From: Trileptium ribeirensis
Taxonomy: Eukaryota; Nematoda; Enoplea; Enoplida; Thoracostomopsidae
Reading direction: 5' to 3'
Assembly (NCBI GenBank): GCA_030248225.1
Contig: JASANE010012062.1
Location: 59,736 to 123,735 of the forward strand
Length of the DNA stretch: 64,000 nt
The notes below the pieces were generated by a model. The model was not told where the DNA came from. It saw only the letters and a list, made by a program, of their open reading frames with translations, and did no database searches. Of the stretch, positions 11,801-26,800 are shown in pieces (position 1 is the stretch's first letter; every line of letters begins with the position of its first letter). The translations under genes were made by a program, and so were the position numbers.

Positions 11801-14800
11801 ATTTGTACTAAAATTCCGTTCTGAGGCCAAAAATTTCGCAAATTTTGTCAAAATTTGCTTCACAATCGGTTATTCTCTTCATCGAAAGTGGTTCGAAAGT
11901 AGCGTTTCTGGCGCGATTTTTAGCTTTTTTCTCTTGTCAAAATCGGGCGCCTCTCGGTTCGTGCCACTGGAAAAATTTTCAGCGAATATAGGGCCCGACG
12001 GTTGCAGATTTTTATCGAACTGTGTACTAATCAGTGGATTTTGAACTAAAGATCGATAAAACCGGCCCTCTGAAAATCGGGTTCGGCGGTTCGGCTCGGC
12101 CCGTTTATAAACAGGTATCGGTGTTTACTGTTCCTGTCTGCACGCATAAATTCTCACCTCTACTACAGGTACTGTTATGATTTTATCGACGCTCATATAT
12201 TGGGCTACCTGCTTGCTAACACATTTAGTTTTTAAAAAGGTAGTTTGTCTCCGTCGATTTGATACTTGAACGGCGTTTTGACAGCTTAAAAGAAAAGATA
12301 GCTATTAGTTCTATGTAGGAGTTTTGATTTCCACTTATTGTCGGGTACTCTAAGTTGTTTACCATTAATGGGTTCCTATGGGACATGTAGATAGGTTTCT
12401 GTGAGCTCATGTGGGACATTCCCATTCATTGTCAGTTACTCTTTTGTTTACCATAACTTCTGGCGTTTTTTAAATACCTGTGGGGCATTGCAAACATGAA
12501 ATTCCAGCAGTGCGTGGTTAAACTGCTATAGAAATAACCAATTTGTTTGCAGTGTATTTAGGTGTGCTATGTTTTGCAAGAGCAACTACTAGCAATTCGG
12601 TCGCGCCTAGTAGCTAAACAACCACAATCCTTACAACAATTTGGCCAACGCATTTCGTAAATTTTGGAAGACGTTTCGAACAATATTAGCTTTCATTGGG
12701 GCTTTTTATAGGGAGAAGGGGTGTTGACCCCTTATCGACTCCGTGTAACCTCTAAGAGACATATACACCCTTCCCCTCTGACCCCTAATATTTTTATTTT
12801 TGAAAATCATAGATTTTGCCCCTCATTTTTTCCAGTGTTCCCCAATTTTTGCTAACATTTCGACTAATTTCCTTAATTTTTGCAAAAATTTTGACTAAGT
12901 CTAGACGATTTTTCCTTATTTTGCAAAAATTTTAACAATTTTGGCCAATTTTTGCAAAAAAACTTCGATATTTAAGAAAATAATGGTCTTCAGCCCTAGT
13001 TAGGTCCTTCCCCATTGTTAGTTAGTAATGTCCAGTTCTCCAGTGTTCCCAAAACCAAGTCTAGGCGATTTTTCCCTATCTTTGCTAAAACGTTAACAAT
13101 TTTGGTCAATGTTTGCAAAATACTTCGATATTTACGAAAATAATGGTCTTCAGCCCTAGCTGGGGCCTTCCTTATTGTTAGTTAGCAATATCACCTAATT
13201 ATTAAACTAATTAGCAAACACGATAAAATAATAGAGGATTCAAAGTCACATATTCATGACCAGCGATATCGAAAACACCGGAGTGCCAAAAATTAGCAAT
13301 TTTAAGGTGATTTTCAAATTTGCATAAAATTAATGCGCGAGTAAACTTAAGGTGACCCCGTCAACCACCCTATTTTATATTTTTGCATAAAATTTGTTAC
13401 GGAACGCTTTTTCGTTAATTGAAATCGGCGTAAAACAGTTCGTGAACACAGCGCTTGCGATTGAAATCTAACCATTTTGTGTTCACGAAAATTCAATTAA
13501 TATTACCCAACTTTTTGGGAACGAAAATTTGTCGATTTGATTGTAATGTCAGTTTTGCATTAAATTTGTTCGCGAAGACTGTTATAGTCCAAATTTAAAC
13601 GATAATGCATCAGGGAACAGAATTTCTGCAAATTGAAATCGCCGAACAGAAGGTCTAATTTCTGGCACTTGGATTTGATTTGCCAATTTTGGGTTAGCGA
13701 AAAACCGAATGAAATTAAGCCACTTTTCCGTAACAATGGGTTTGCGATTCGATATAGGTAATGACAAAATAGGATGGTTGGCGCGATCACTTTAAGTTTA
13801 CTCACGCATAACTTATTAGCTAATTGATTACTTAGCTAATTTAAGTTACAATCAGAATTAAGTGCTTATAAAATCGAACGCAGACGAATTCGAGCGAAAA
13901 CGCAATCGATCGATCTTAGTTTAAACGACATTCGTTAAATTAAACGCAAACTAACATTTTTTAATAAATTAATCGACTTTCGTTTAAGCGGAAACGGTCG
14001 AAATCGAATGAAGTTTCGATCGATTTTTGAGCACTTAATTCTGATTGTAACTGTATACGGCCAAGTTTTAGAGCTTCAGAAGTATATTTGTATTCAGCGT
14101 CATAGAAAACCCACGGGTGTAATTGTTTTTTTTTCATTTGCTGGCTAGTCCAAAGTGGGGAACGGCATTTTCGGCTTCCCCTCCGGCAAAAATTCGGCTA
14201 CCTCCTGCTCAAAACCCCCTGTTGATAAAAATAAACGTCTAAACACGACAAAATCCCGCAAAAACGTCTAAACACGACAAAATCCGGCAAAAAAATTGTC
14301 CTCCGGCAACCCTCAGCAGGTGCGCCGGGCCCCCTCCCCGGCTATAATTTCCAAGGTTTGGACTAGCCAACGAAGCACTTTAAAATTTTTCCAAAAATTA
14401 GCTAATTAACAGTGAGTAACCGGAATTCCGGTTGCGTCGAAAATCATGTTCCGGTTGCGGTTCCGGCAAAGGGCAAAAACCATACCGGAACCGGAATTTC
14501 GGTTTAAAATTTTTTGAAATGTTTCCACGTTTTTGCTTCATCTGTGGTCTAAACATGTAATATATATATACGATGATCAAGTTCCAATACAACCAAGCAA
14601 AACAAAATATTAACTCAGCAATTTGCCGTGTGAAACGTAAGTAGGGCAAATAATTTCGGTAGGAATTTTTGATCTTAACCTGCAGGAATTTGTTAACAAA
14701 ACAAAGCCAGGACGATGCTTGTAGCAACTATTTTACACATTCAGAAGTCTGTGGGGTATGTTCGAATTAAACCGACCAAGTCGGTAACATAGTATGGATT

Positions 14801-17800
14801 ACGTAGAAGTACTTAGCGTAAGCCTGGCTAACAAAAACCAGCCAGTGCGCTTGTAAACTTTGTAAATCAGTCTACATTAAAGTAAAGTAACGTTATTTGC
14901 TACGGAGCCAGAAACTGCTTTCTTGGCAATGACCTGTATTTATTGAAACTGTGCGAGCAGTATCACAGTTTGTCTCATTTATAACATTGTGATTAGAAAG
15001 TTATCATCATTATCATCTGACGGGCGCTGTTGGCACAACGCTAGCCTAAACAGTGTCTCTATCGACTGATCAGAAAATTACCTTCTATCTATCATTGTCT
15101 TTTAGAATTATATAAACCAATAATTACAAGTTTCCTACAGAACATTTAACAAACATATGTGTAGTAAACGGAGGCGACTGAAGACAGAGCGAAAGTGTTT
15201 ATTCTACGCTCTATGCAAGCATACTTAGTTACAAACACATTCAATTTGACGCAGTATATGCAAGGGTGTATAGTGGAAGACATTTTTTGCTCTGGGTGTC
15301 CAAAAACCGACATATTGACCAATAAGCTTCCTCAGTCTCTTTAAAGTTTCGGAAAGGCAATGATGCCATTGCAATACATTAAGTTTAATGTAAACGTTAT
15401 TTTAATTACATTTCAAATTTACTATACCTTCATGTCTTCGTTCCTCTGTTTTACTATATATAAGTTTCGAAGACCAGGTTCGGGATCCTGGTTAAATGGA
15501 TGGTTCCGGTTCCTGTTCTTCCCTGCTAATCAATAGTTGATTAGTAATTAGGTAATTAATTAACTAGTCAGCATATTTTTAACTCCGAATAGCTGTGAAC
15601 ACCAGATTTATAATCAGCACGGCGAGATGTAATATACTCACCAAAATAAAAGCTTAACAAATAATTATTCATTGAAAAATACGTAATTTTTTAAAATGCT
15701 AAAAATGGCTGACACGCTTAACTAATTAGTTAATTACTAATTAACTAAAACAAATTTTCACAAAATCTATATGTCTTGCACCTGTCCGATATTAAGCCTT
15801 TCAAGCGAAAAAAATTTTCAGAACGTAGTGACACGTAATTCCTCAAAATTCAAGGCGTGAAATTATTTTGCTATTCTATCAAGAGTAATTGATTATCAGA
15901 ACTTAGTGGATATTGTGTGTTGCAGGGGTGAAATCTTTTAAATTCCGTCTGTGTGTGTGATCGGCCATAACTCGGGAACGACTTAACATATTTTCATGAT
16001 CTTGCGCTCATTCGAGCCGGCATAGTCGAGCGTTTTTGAGTTAGGGTCTGGTTCCCTGGTCAGGGGTCGAAATGTGGGTTTTTGGCCCATTTTACCCCAT
16101 TTTAGTACCCTTAACGGAAGCAAGATTATTTTTATCTTAACTTTCGAATTGTTTTCCTATTTGGAGGATTTATTTCATAGTAAAATGATAAATATGCCGA
16201 TGCCTCTTTTTGTTTTTCGATTAAAGCTGCGGTTTTGGATTTTTGGGTTTGATGTACGGGGATATGGCGCCCCAATGGTTCCACGATCCAAAATTTGAAA
16301 ATTTGTTCTGCCGTCTTGGGCGGCTGATAAGTTTTACCTGAGGGTTTTCTGGCATGGGAAAACTCTTTGCCGGTGCTGGTTTTGCTCTGTGACCCGTGGT
16401 TCCATGGGTGCGTGGGTATGACGCCCCATGGTTCGGGGTCAGAGGTTAAAATGAGGGTTTTTCACCTCATTTTAATACCCTTCACGGAAGCAATGTTATT
16501 TCTATCTCAAGTTTGGAATTTTGTTTCTCTGCTTAGTTTTATTTTATAGTAAAAGATAAATGCCGAGGCGTCTTTTTTGTTTTTCGATTAGGGCACCGGT
16601 TCAGCTATGGCACCCTCCCTCCCCCTTCCCCGACACAAAATTCGAAAATTTGTGCTCACGTCCTGGGCGGCTGAAAAGTTGTACTTGGGGGTTTTCGGGT
16701 ATGGCAAACTCATTGCTGGTATTGATTTTGCTCAGCGATCCATGGTTCTACGGGTACGGGGGTATGACGCCGCCATGGTTTATCGACCCAAAGTTTCTAA
16801 TTCTACTCTTGCGTCCGGGGAGGCTGATAGCTTGCACTAGGGGATTTTGTTTCATGGGAAACTTATTGCCGGTGTTAGTTTTAGTGTAACTTGTGCCGTA
16901 TTGCGCGATATTCACATATATGACATCCACGTATGCTATCGAGAGCTGATTGGCTGTGCACGTAAAACGCGTAGGTGTACCTATGCTTCAGTACGTTTTG
17001 CAATCTCGATAGAGATACTAGTTTAAAATCGACCCAGTAGTTATTGAGTAGTTCAACGGCCGGACAGACGGTGGCGAATTTTACCATCTGACGAAAACAA
17101 AAACGCTTCGCTTCGCCCCTCCGCCGCTTTGCTTTGCTCAATAATTGTACTAACAATTAATTTTATTTGAAGTTATTTTTTATTTACACATTCGATCAGA
17201 TTTACCTGCTGTCGAGCACAGGTCGAACTAATAGTTTCACCATGACATCCGAACAAAAAATTTAATTGTTGACAGAATATCAAACATGTGTCGAAATAAC
17301 ACCAAGCGAATCACGAACGCACCTCGAGCGAGTTTCCATCGAACATCAGTCGTGTCTGGTAACGACTATATTTGTGCTGGTTTTATGTTTTTATATTTTC
17401 AGTTTATTTGCAACAGCGGTACCACTTTCGTTGTAATGACTAACGACAATGCTCCAATGTTTAAATTGATAACGATTGACATCAATAATCCGAGCAAAGT
17501 AGGCATCATTAGTATTGTACAAGACCCTTGTATGTTTTAAATTTATATTGATACGAAAATGTATTGCACCTAAAGCTTCATTAAGTCTATAACAACGTTT
17601 ATTAGTCAAGTTAGTCGCGTCTTTTTCAAGTTGTGGCTTTAAAGTTCTGGCAAAAGACCTGGGCGAAAGCATACTCTATGACACTTGAAAAAGTGCTTAA
17701 CCGTGACACAGTCAACTAGACTGGCAAATGTCATTATATGCTTAGATCATAATTTATATCCAAAATATCGCGATGGTATGTATAGGTCGGTTTCTACAGC

Positions 17801-20800
17801 TTGAAAATGGATTTCTCCTAATCATTTCCGACATTGTGGACTCTACGATCTATTTCCCAAAACTGCTAGTAAATAATATCTAGTTATAGAGTAGGCTTAT
17901 TATAGTTGCTTATGTCACAGACAAAATTTATTACGAAATACATAATATAATAACACGTTTTGAAATTAAAATAGAAACACTTACATATTTTGAAAAGTTT
18001 TGTATAAATAATGGTTTTTAGTATGGATATTTGAGAAGCATGCTCAAACCATGGCAAGCAATAAGTTCAGTGAACGAAATTTAACTCGATTTGTAATTAA
18101 ACAATGTTTCAATCTATTTGTATTTTACTGGAATTAAGTTATATTTCTATTTTAAAGGAATTCAGTTAATTTCGATCAGTTATGAGTAAAAAAGGATCGA
18201 TTGCTTCTTCGAGTTATTTCGTTTGTTCTATAATTGGCTACTCTATTTCGTTGTGTGGAAGTGGCTGTTATCAGTGATCACGAAATTTTGTAAATGTCGC
18301 TTGTAGTCTACGGTTCCATATTCCGCTCTTAATATGTACAATATGGCATTATGTAAACGAAAACAGTGAATTGGTCGCGCTTGGATGTTTCTTTACGCTA
18401 CCTTTGGAGTCTATGCAAAGTCTTTCGAGTTGTCGGGAACAAACGTCTTTCATGGTTATCAACTACCTGAAATAAGAGCTGGAATAGCAACTGTTAGTGA
18501 TTATGATTTACTTGAATCGGAGCACGCCAAGCAAGCGGAGATTCCACCGTGGGCACTTTTGGGAAAATTGTGAGAATTTCTTTTTTGTGTGCGTATGTAA
18601 TACATAACTATGTCTGAGTGTATTTATTTCGATTAATTTTGTTGTATGGTAGTAAAAGCGATGACGTTGTGTTCTTTTATTGAACACTATGAGCGCCGAC
18701 CCAATTTCCAAGTGAAAAATTGCCAAAATCTGGTTTTTAGGGTTCTGTCAAATCTGACCTGAAGGGAACGTTTGTTTCTCACTGAAATCAGCTCGAAACC
18801 TAAAATTTTTCCGAACATCACTCGTTTATTGGACCACTGCGTTGTCTGTTGTGGGCCCGAACATTGTTCGTCAACCTTTTGCCCTAATTAATTTTTCAAT
18901 TTTCGTATTTGTGTCTGCAAGCAAGTGTCTGTTACGTTACCAAGCACGCTGAATACTGGTTTTGCTGTCCAGAGACCAGCATGGCCGAGGGTTTCAATGG
19001 TAGATGAATCGGATTTTTAGAATATGGTCTGTCTTCAGTTGTTTGCTTACACGCAAGGCATCCAGAATTTTCTTTATATTGGTTTTTCGGTATACTATAC
19101 GATGATTTGCTTGTCTAGACTCCAATACGAATATTGCATGCTTTTCCAGTGGTTTTGAAAGGGTTTATGGCCGACGAACTCGATTTCCAGCATGTAGTCC
19201 GCCTCCAATTGGATATGTATTGCGTGCAGGGCATCAAGAATGATCTACGTATCGGGTATTCGGTATCTGAAGTTTGGTACAAATATTTCAATATTTCGGT
19301 ACCTGAAATCCATAATGTACCTGCTCAGAAAGAATTTTGTTTGTTGCATATTCGGTTGTGCGTTATGCGTTTTCTGCGCCTTCATATGGTATATATACTT
19401 TTTGGATAACACCGAATATGCGGTGTCCTTAACTCTTATCAGACCAGCGTTATAAGGCTTCAGGGGTACGAAAGGTTTACGGGTGGCATATAAATGTTGC
19501 AGGTGATTGCATAATATAATGAAAACTGTAGATGGAACCATGTCCGCTCCAATTCATGTGCTAGTGTAATTTGGTTATTGGTCCTGTTGGTAATTAAATC
19601 TCACGAAATTTCGAAACGTAGTAGTCGCCCTGCACCAAACATTGAATTATTGTCGTTTTTTTCTGCAACATTGTGCGAAGAAGTAAACATTATTGTTTCA
19701 ATATCATTTGGTTATGTTTCATCGTTACTACTAGTATTTTCGCTTACAGGACAATTGGAAACCTTTAATCGAAGAAAATCCAAGTGCCAAATTAGACTGG
19801 GCTTGTGGTGTCGGTGGCGATAAGCTTGTTGTGTGCTATATGAAGGATGTCAAGGTAATGATTTGTACGCGTAGTGAGAGATTAAGCTACGAGTTTTTCA
19901 ATGGCAGTGATCAGTGGCACAATAGTCATCCATCTCGCTCTTGTTTTATGTTCTTTGCCAGAGTCTCCTAATGAAATAATGATGCATGCTGTATGAAGGC
20001 TTCATTTATTATGCATAGTAAGTCGTAAGAACAAAATTATTACGACAACATTGATAAACTAGTGAACGCTTTAAATTACAAAAAATGAGCGCCGCAGCAG
20101 GCAAAGTATTTTATATCTTATTTATGTACACGTGGATTTCAACTAAATATTTAATCAATTTATAACAATATGTATCACGTTTTAGACAACTGATGTCAAA
20201 TCCACCATACAAAAAGCTAGCTAGCTAAACTAACTAGATAATTAATTAGCCAAGTAGCACACATGATAAAATCATAGAGCTTTAAAAGACTTATTCATGA
20301 TCAGCGACATCGAAAATCTCTATAGCGCAAAAATTCAGTAATTTTGGGGTGATCTTGAAATTTACATGAAATTAACTAATTAGCTAATTAATTTGTTAAC
20401 TAATTAGCACAAGGGCTTCGAAATATCATATTCGTGATCTGCGACAAAAAACGCTTGTGTGCATTTTTCATTGCAGAACACTTTGAAAATTTTCAAAAAA
20501 TTAGCCAATTAATTAGTAATTAGCTAATTAACTAACTAATTAGCATGTATTTAACATCCTCAAATAGCAATAAACACCATATTCGCAATCAGCACGGACG
20601 TTCGGACAGACGCTGCCGGTATTTCCCTTTCTGACGAAAACAAAAACGCTTCGCTCCAGTCAACAGTATTTACTTAACACAACCGATTTTTCTTTTGGAG
20701 TTACAAAGCCAAAAAATTCGCTGCAATTTGGTGCATTAATTAATTAACAAATAAATTTAATTAATAAAATTTATTTCCTTTCACTGACCATTTTTCTCTG

Positions 20801-23800
20801 ACGTTTTATGACTCCGACCCAGAAACACCCAATTTTGTCAATCACAAATTGAGGGTTTATCTAATTATATCGTTGGAACAATGTTGAAGTTCACTGGTTG
20901 CTAAACAGTTATTACATATGCTAAGATGTTCATGTCGAGATGCAACGTAAATATGTATGCGAAAAACAAGTAATCAATTTTTTAACTTCTAAATATATAT
21001 TTGAAAATTATGTTGTCGATTTTGTAGTATTGTTTCTAGTGTGTCATTTTGTAGCAAGTTAAAAATTGGCAGTGATTGAATAGAGTGGAACGTAAAAAAT
21101 TTTACTGGCGGTGCTCAAAATATCCTAACTAAGAGAAAACTAACTAAACAGACTAACTTGTCAATTTACCACGCAAGTGCTTCGAGCTGAATTGGTTATC
21201 TTGTGTTTTAAGATTGAACATTCTCTTGTGCCATATCTACTCTAAATCGGCATCTTGTTTCCATAATTATTTCAGATTATCTTTATGGCCATTCGTAGTT
21301 GAATGCCCGACACAGCTAGCTACTTCATAATAAATTTCGTTGACAATTAATTAAAATGTTCCCTACAAGCTGCTTAGTTTTAGGTGCTATCCATTTTGTC
21401 ACATGCTACACATTGACGCAGGCTACATTACTGCATTGTTTTTTTTCAAACTGCTGCTATTATTTTAGAATGAGATACGAGTTTGTGATTTGAAGAATGG
21501 AACATGTCTGTACGACTTGCCGCTTGGTATTGGTACAGTAACCGGGTTTTCTGGTCGCATGGAATTCACTGATGTGAGCCGTTTGATAAATAAAAATTCA
21601 AATCATGTTTCCGGTTTTCCGTCAGTTTATCTGTTTTAATTGAGCCCGATGCTGCTATACATTGTTTAGCTTAACCACTCGTTCATTCGGCGGACTGGTC
21701 ATTCGGATACTTAAATTTTTTGGGTTGTTAACATGTCTAATTTGCGCAACCTGTCTGAGTATGTTTTATATAAATATAGCTGTGGTTCTGGTATTTTTAG
21801 CGGCAAACTCTGAAGTACTCAACATTTGTTATTTAGCTAATGATATAGTGAGAACTAATCTGTTATTACGTTGCTGGTCCCGATTTTTCAAGCGCGGGCA
21901 TTAATATTATAAAAGTAATAATGAACTTGTTTACCCGGTTACTTTTAATATAATATAATTCTTTCAGATATTTTATCGCTTCGAATCATTTCTACTTCCT
22001 GGATCAATTTACAGAGTTGACGTTTCTGTCGATAACCCAACGCCAGAGGTATGGAAGTGTACAATTGGAGGCTTTATGTTACTGCTTTATGTTCTCTTTT
22101 CGTGGTTTATTGCAGAGAAACCACAAACTCCTGGCTAGGGTATTTGGGAGTGATACGAAGAGAAACCATAATTTGCAGTGTTGTTGCTTCTACAGCTTAA
22201 GGGTTATTCCGTCTTTTTTCAAGTTTTTTTCCAGTCGGTCCTAGCGGTTTAGTGATACGTTTCCGGTGAGTGTTTTTGGTGCATAGTTTTTTGGGTCGCC
22301 CGTTTGGAATATTTTTTATTGTTTCGATATCTTTAATTTCTATCTGTACACAATATTTAAAGATTTTGAGATTCTGGTTTTAACTCGCTAACACGGAGAG
22401 GTGTCAAAAAAATCTTCGGTATTTCATTTGTACATGCTTTGATCATTATTTTAACCTGGATTGGCGGCTCTATCTATGAAATTGGTGTATAGGTACCGCT
22501 ATAACAGATGTTCACTCGGTGTTTTTGTGCCCAAAAATTATGTTTTTGCACGGTTTTGAGAGGATCACTCGATTTTAAGGTCAGAATTAAGTTGAGGAGC
22601 CTTTTTTGCTCGATATTTTTGCCTAAATTCATTCATATGTTTAGTTTAAAAATTCGTGGAGACGAAGCACTTTGAAGGTCAAATCCATAATTTTGAATCT
22701 AATGGCGGCCAAGAAGCACAGATTTTGATCTTAGCTCATGTTTGAAGCCGTTGAATTAATTTTGGCTGGACAAATTGGTGTTTGAGTGACTGATACTAGA
22801 TCAAGGTCAAGTTTAGTTTTTGGACTGCCTGACTATGATTTTGACTGTTCTAGCCCCGCCTCAGTTTTGGATCTAATGGCGCCCCAGAAGAAAAAATTTT
22901 TAATCTTAGCTCATGTTTGAGGCCCTTAAATTAATTTTCGCTGGACAAATTGGTGTCTGAGTGACTGATACTAGATCGGAGAAGGTCAATCAGGAGAGGT
23001 TTATTTTTTGGACAGCGTGACTATAATTTTGACTGTTCTAGCACCCTTCCCCCACATTGTGGCAAAGCTAAATTATGGAAGATGATGCGGCGTTGAAACA
23101 GTCAATTAACAAAAATAGTGTCACCCTCAGATGAAGTCCAAGTTGTCTTCTACGTCGTAACATCTGAATGCAGTTGGGTGAAACTGAACTAATCGATGCG
23201 TTGTTGATCGATGCGGCTGTTGAAATGAGAGGTTTATGAATCGATCAATGTGTTGATTGTCACACCAATACAACAGACGAGTGTATGGCCAATTAACGAT
23301 GATGCTATTTTAGAGATAACTCGTTGTTAAGACACTGGTTATTGATAGATGTACAGCAACATCCTGAAGAAAGCGCTATAGTAAATTAATCAAGCAGTTG
23401 AACTAGTAATCACGTGAGTAGTAGAACATATTCGGTAATGATTTGACGTAGTGATGTGAGCAGCAGAGCATACATCGCTGACGACGTTGTGTGTTCTTAT
23501 GGAGTACATTTATCATTCATTTTACTTATACATTGATATATTAGCTGATAAATATAAATATCTGAAATAAGCAAATAGAAAATACGGTGGGATAGCGGAT
23601 ATGGCGGATACGGTCATCTAGCATATCCAAATTAACCATCTGGTAGCTCGACTCCGTTGATAACGTTTCTTTCTTCCAGGCTGCAAAAAATAGCAACACC
23701 GAAATACCCGTCGTAAACAGCGTATCAATATTGTATACATTAAATATGTTTAGTTCGTCTCCTGTTTTATCACATTAAACCTGTTTCAAGGAGAATTGTC

Positions 23801-26800
23801 CTCAACGATTTATGATACACCTCCCCCAATGCCCCAATTTATCCACAATATTGCCAAATTTCGCTGTACGAAGCCCTTACATTAATTTTGGCTGGGTAAA
23901 TTGTTGTTTGTGTGGCAGATACTAAATCGAGGAAAGTCAAGTTTATTTTTTGGACAGCCTAACTATGGCTTGACTGTCCTAGCCACCGTCCTTCTCAAAT
24001 AATCTTATTAACCCACAAAATGGCCAAATGTCGCTGTCAGCTCCTGTTTGGAGTTTTTACATAAATTTTGACTAGGCAAATTGTTGTTTGGGTGACAGAC
24101 GCGAGGTCGGGAAGGTCACATTTATTTTTTGATCAGCCAGTGATTTTGAGTGTTCTAACCCCCCAAATACCTTAATTTGCCCACAAAATGGCCAAATTTC
24201 GCTGTCTGCTTTGTATGAAGCCCTTAAATTAGTATTGGCTCGGTAAATTGTTTTTTCTGTGTGAAAGACATTTTTAATCGTTTGATTATTAGCTGGTAAG
24301 TTCGTTATGACTTAATATGTTTTGGCTTGTTGACTCTTAGTGGAAGAGAGGCGTCTTCTAAATGACAGCCCGAAAATAAATAAAAATAGCGCTAAGCTCT
24401 GTTTTGAGTCGGCAGTAATTTCGGTCAGGCAAATTGGAAATTATATACTTATGTAGCCTATAGCACTCTTCGTTTTTAATTGCTGTAAAACTTATATTGA
24501 TCCAGGAAGTAACTACATTAGATTACAGTTTGTTTTGACTGGTTGTGCTTGGGGGACATATTATACAGGTTCTGGGAAAGTGAAATGTCACTCCAGCGCT
24601 CGATTTCTGTTACCCTATGTGTTGTAATTTCTTGTAAACATGACCGTACACATCAACACTGGTTTTATGATAAAGTGAGAGATAGTGGACCATAATCGAT
24701 CAGGGCTAATAATAATCCATCCACTAGTTTCAAAAATTTCAAAATCTTGAATGCAAAACTATTGCCTGCTCAAAAGTGCATATTTTCACCGCAGTATCGT
24801 ACAGTACAGAACAACAAGCCCAACACATTATAGAAGACTCTACTAAATATAAAACACAAGTGAATTTTTTTACCGCAGCGCCAATGACACGTCTCCAGTT
24901 TATTAAGTAAATAAATACATTTTTCAAACCAAAACCATCGCCTTAGCGTATTACCTCGGTATTTCGTTGTTAGTGTAAGAGCATTTTTCACTGACAATCC
25001 TGCTTCACATAACCAATTAAACACCCAACCCATTACTTAACTTTAGATTTTTCTAATAACATTTTTGTCAATCGTTTCTTTTTCCTGCCGGTAAAGGGAT
25101 GTTTCCCTACTAGTAGTAGTTATCTATCGGTAATTCCATGCACAAATGGTATGAAACTAAAAATATTTTGATGTTTTGCAAAATTTTAACCTAACTCCTC
25201 AAGGATTTTGATTTAGTGAAACCTTATTGCAGAAAGTTGTGCTACGAGTTTTAATTTATTTTAGGTTTGCAAACATGCATAGATAATTTTTACATGGTTT
25301 TTAGACACTTTTAGAGTATTATTATTTGATTTGCTGTATTTCTATGGGACAGTAGTCGAACTGTACTATAATATCGCAACAACGTGCAGCAAAATGGACA
25401 ATAAATATGTTTTGACTATACTTTTTCCCGGTTTGATCACAGAGGGTCAGGAGTGCTTAGACCCGACCTCATCTTTTCAGCAGACCCTCTTAGATTTTCC
25501 GGTCCCCCTTTGAGAAAAATTTTCCTACAACACAAAAATACCAGTAGTGCTCACATGCAGTTGAAATAGTATATCTGCAACCAACCAATACTACTATCAT
25601 AGTTGACCAGTCGTTCGCGCCTTCGGACAAGTTATATTGTCATACTGTGGTAAGCAAACACAATGTATTTGAGTCCACCGACAGAAAATATAATATTAAT
25701 AACTGAGCTTATCAAGCATTACCCTAACCCTTACTACTAGACGCACTTGACAATTACCGCGAGTGCTGAATTAAAATTACAAACAAATCGGTGAAATTAT
25801 AGAAAATGACAGAGAAAAACCCGTCACATAGCACCGTTTACACGTTTGTTATCAAGCCCTTATGACATGCAGAGCATCATATTGCAGTGGGAACGCAATA
25901 TAAACTAATAAGGAAGCGCTGTCCACAATGAGATCAGTTATACTACGGTTAAAGCTATGTGCAACGCTATAGCCAACAACTGTACAAGTGCTGAAAACCT
26001 AAAATCAATGTTTAGGATGCACATAAATTGCCAAACGACTTAACAACATCGGTGTTAACTTGGTACCTATAACAGGAGTGTAGGTTGTTAATCATCGATC
26101 CGCGGGGTAATCACTAATTCCGCGGCGGATACAGAGGTGATATATTGCGTATATATTTTGCAATCTCCCCTATATGCGTACTCGCCTCATAAAGCAGAAC
26201 TGACTTTGGGTGGAAAGGGTCGTCTTCTATTTGGTGAAATTGCGACTACTGTTGGCGACCTCCCTCACCATGTCAGTTATCTATTTGCTTCCCCGAGATT
26301 TTTTGGACAGTATCAAAACTGTGTTGGCAATGGAAATTTGAAAATATATAATATTTTGACGTGAAATTATAAACTGATGTTGACGCAGTGACTGCTTACG
26401 ATTTTCTTTCGGGCTGATTGTACGAAGTAGACGGCTTTTTTGCCAAAGTTGGAATTTTCTTCCTGCGAACTTTATTTTTGTCATCTCTTTTTTCTTGATC
26501 GCAAATGACCTTGAATTTCCGACTTTATATGGGACCTTACCGGAGCACCGGTGACATTGTCCCCCAAAAATCTCAGGACCGAAATTTGATCAGCTGAGTA
26601 GTTGTCGAAATCGGTCAAATAGAGGGTCGTTGCTTTTAGCGACATATTCCGCGGATCTATACATGAAGTTAAATCTTTTCATGAATCGAAACTAGAACGT
26701 TTTTATTCCATTTGGGAGAGGCACTGGACACTTTAATACAATGTCTTTCCAAAAATTTTGACACACTTGCCAAGGGTAATCTTGTTTTTGTGCGATTTAG

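Noticed and set aside
18385..18573. 62-codon frame as a missing PREP exon
   Set aside because: No match to PREP; the exons at 17,403 and 19,750 already join in phase with continuous alignment.
26097..26658. Possible element with GATCCGCGG ends
   Set aside because: Only nine bases match in inverted orientation and there is no target-site duplication or second copy.
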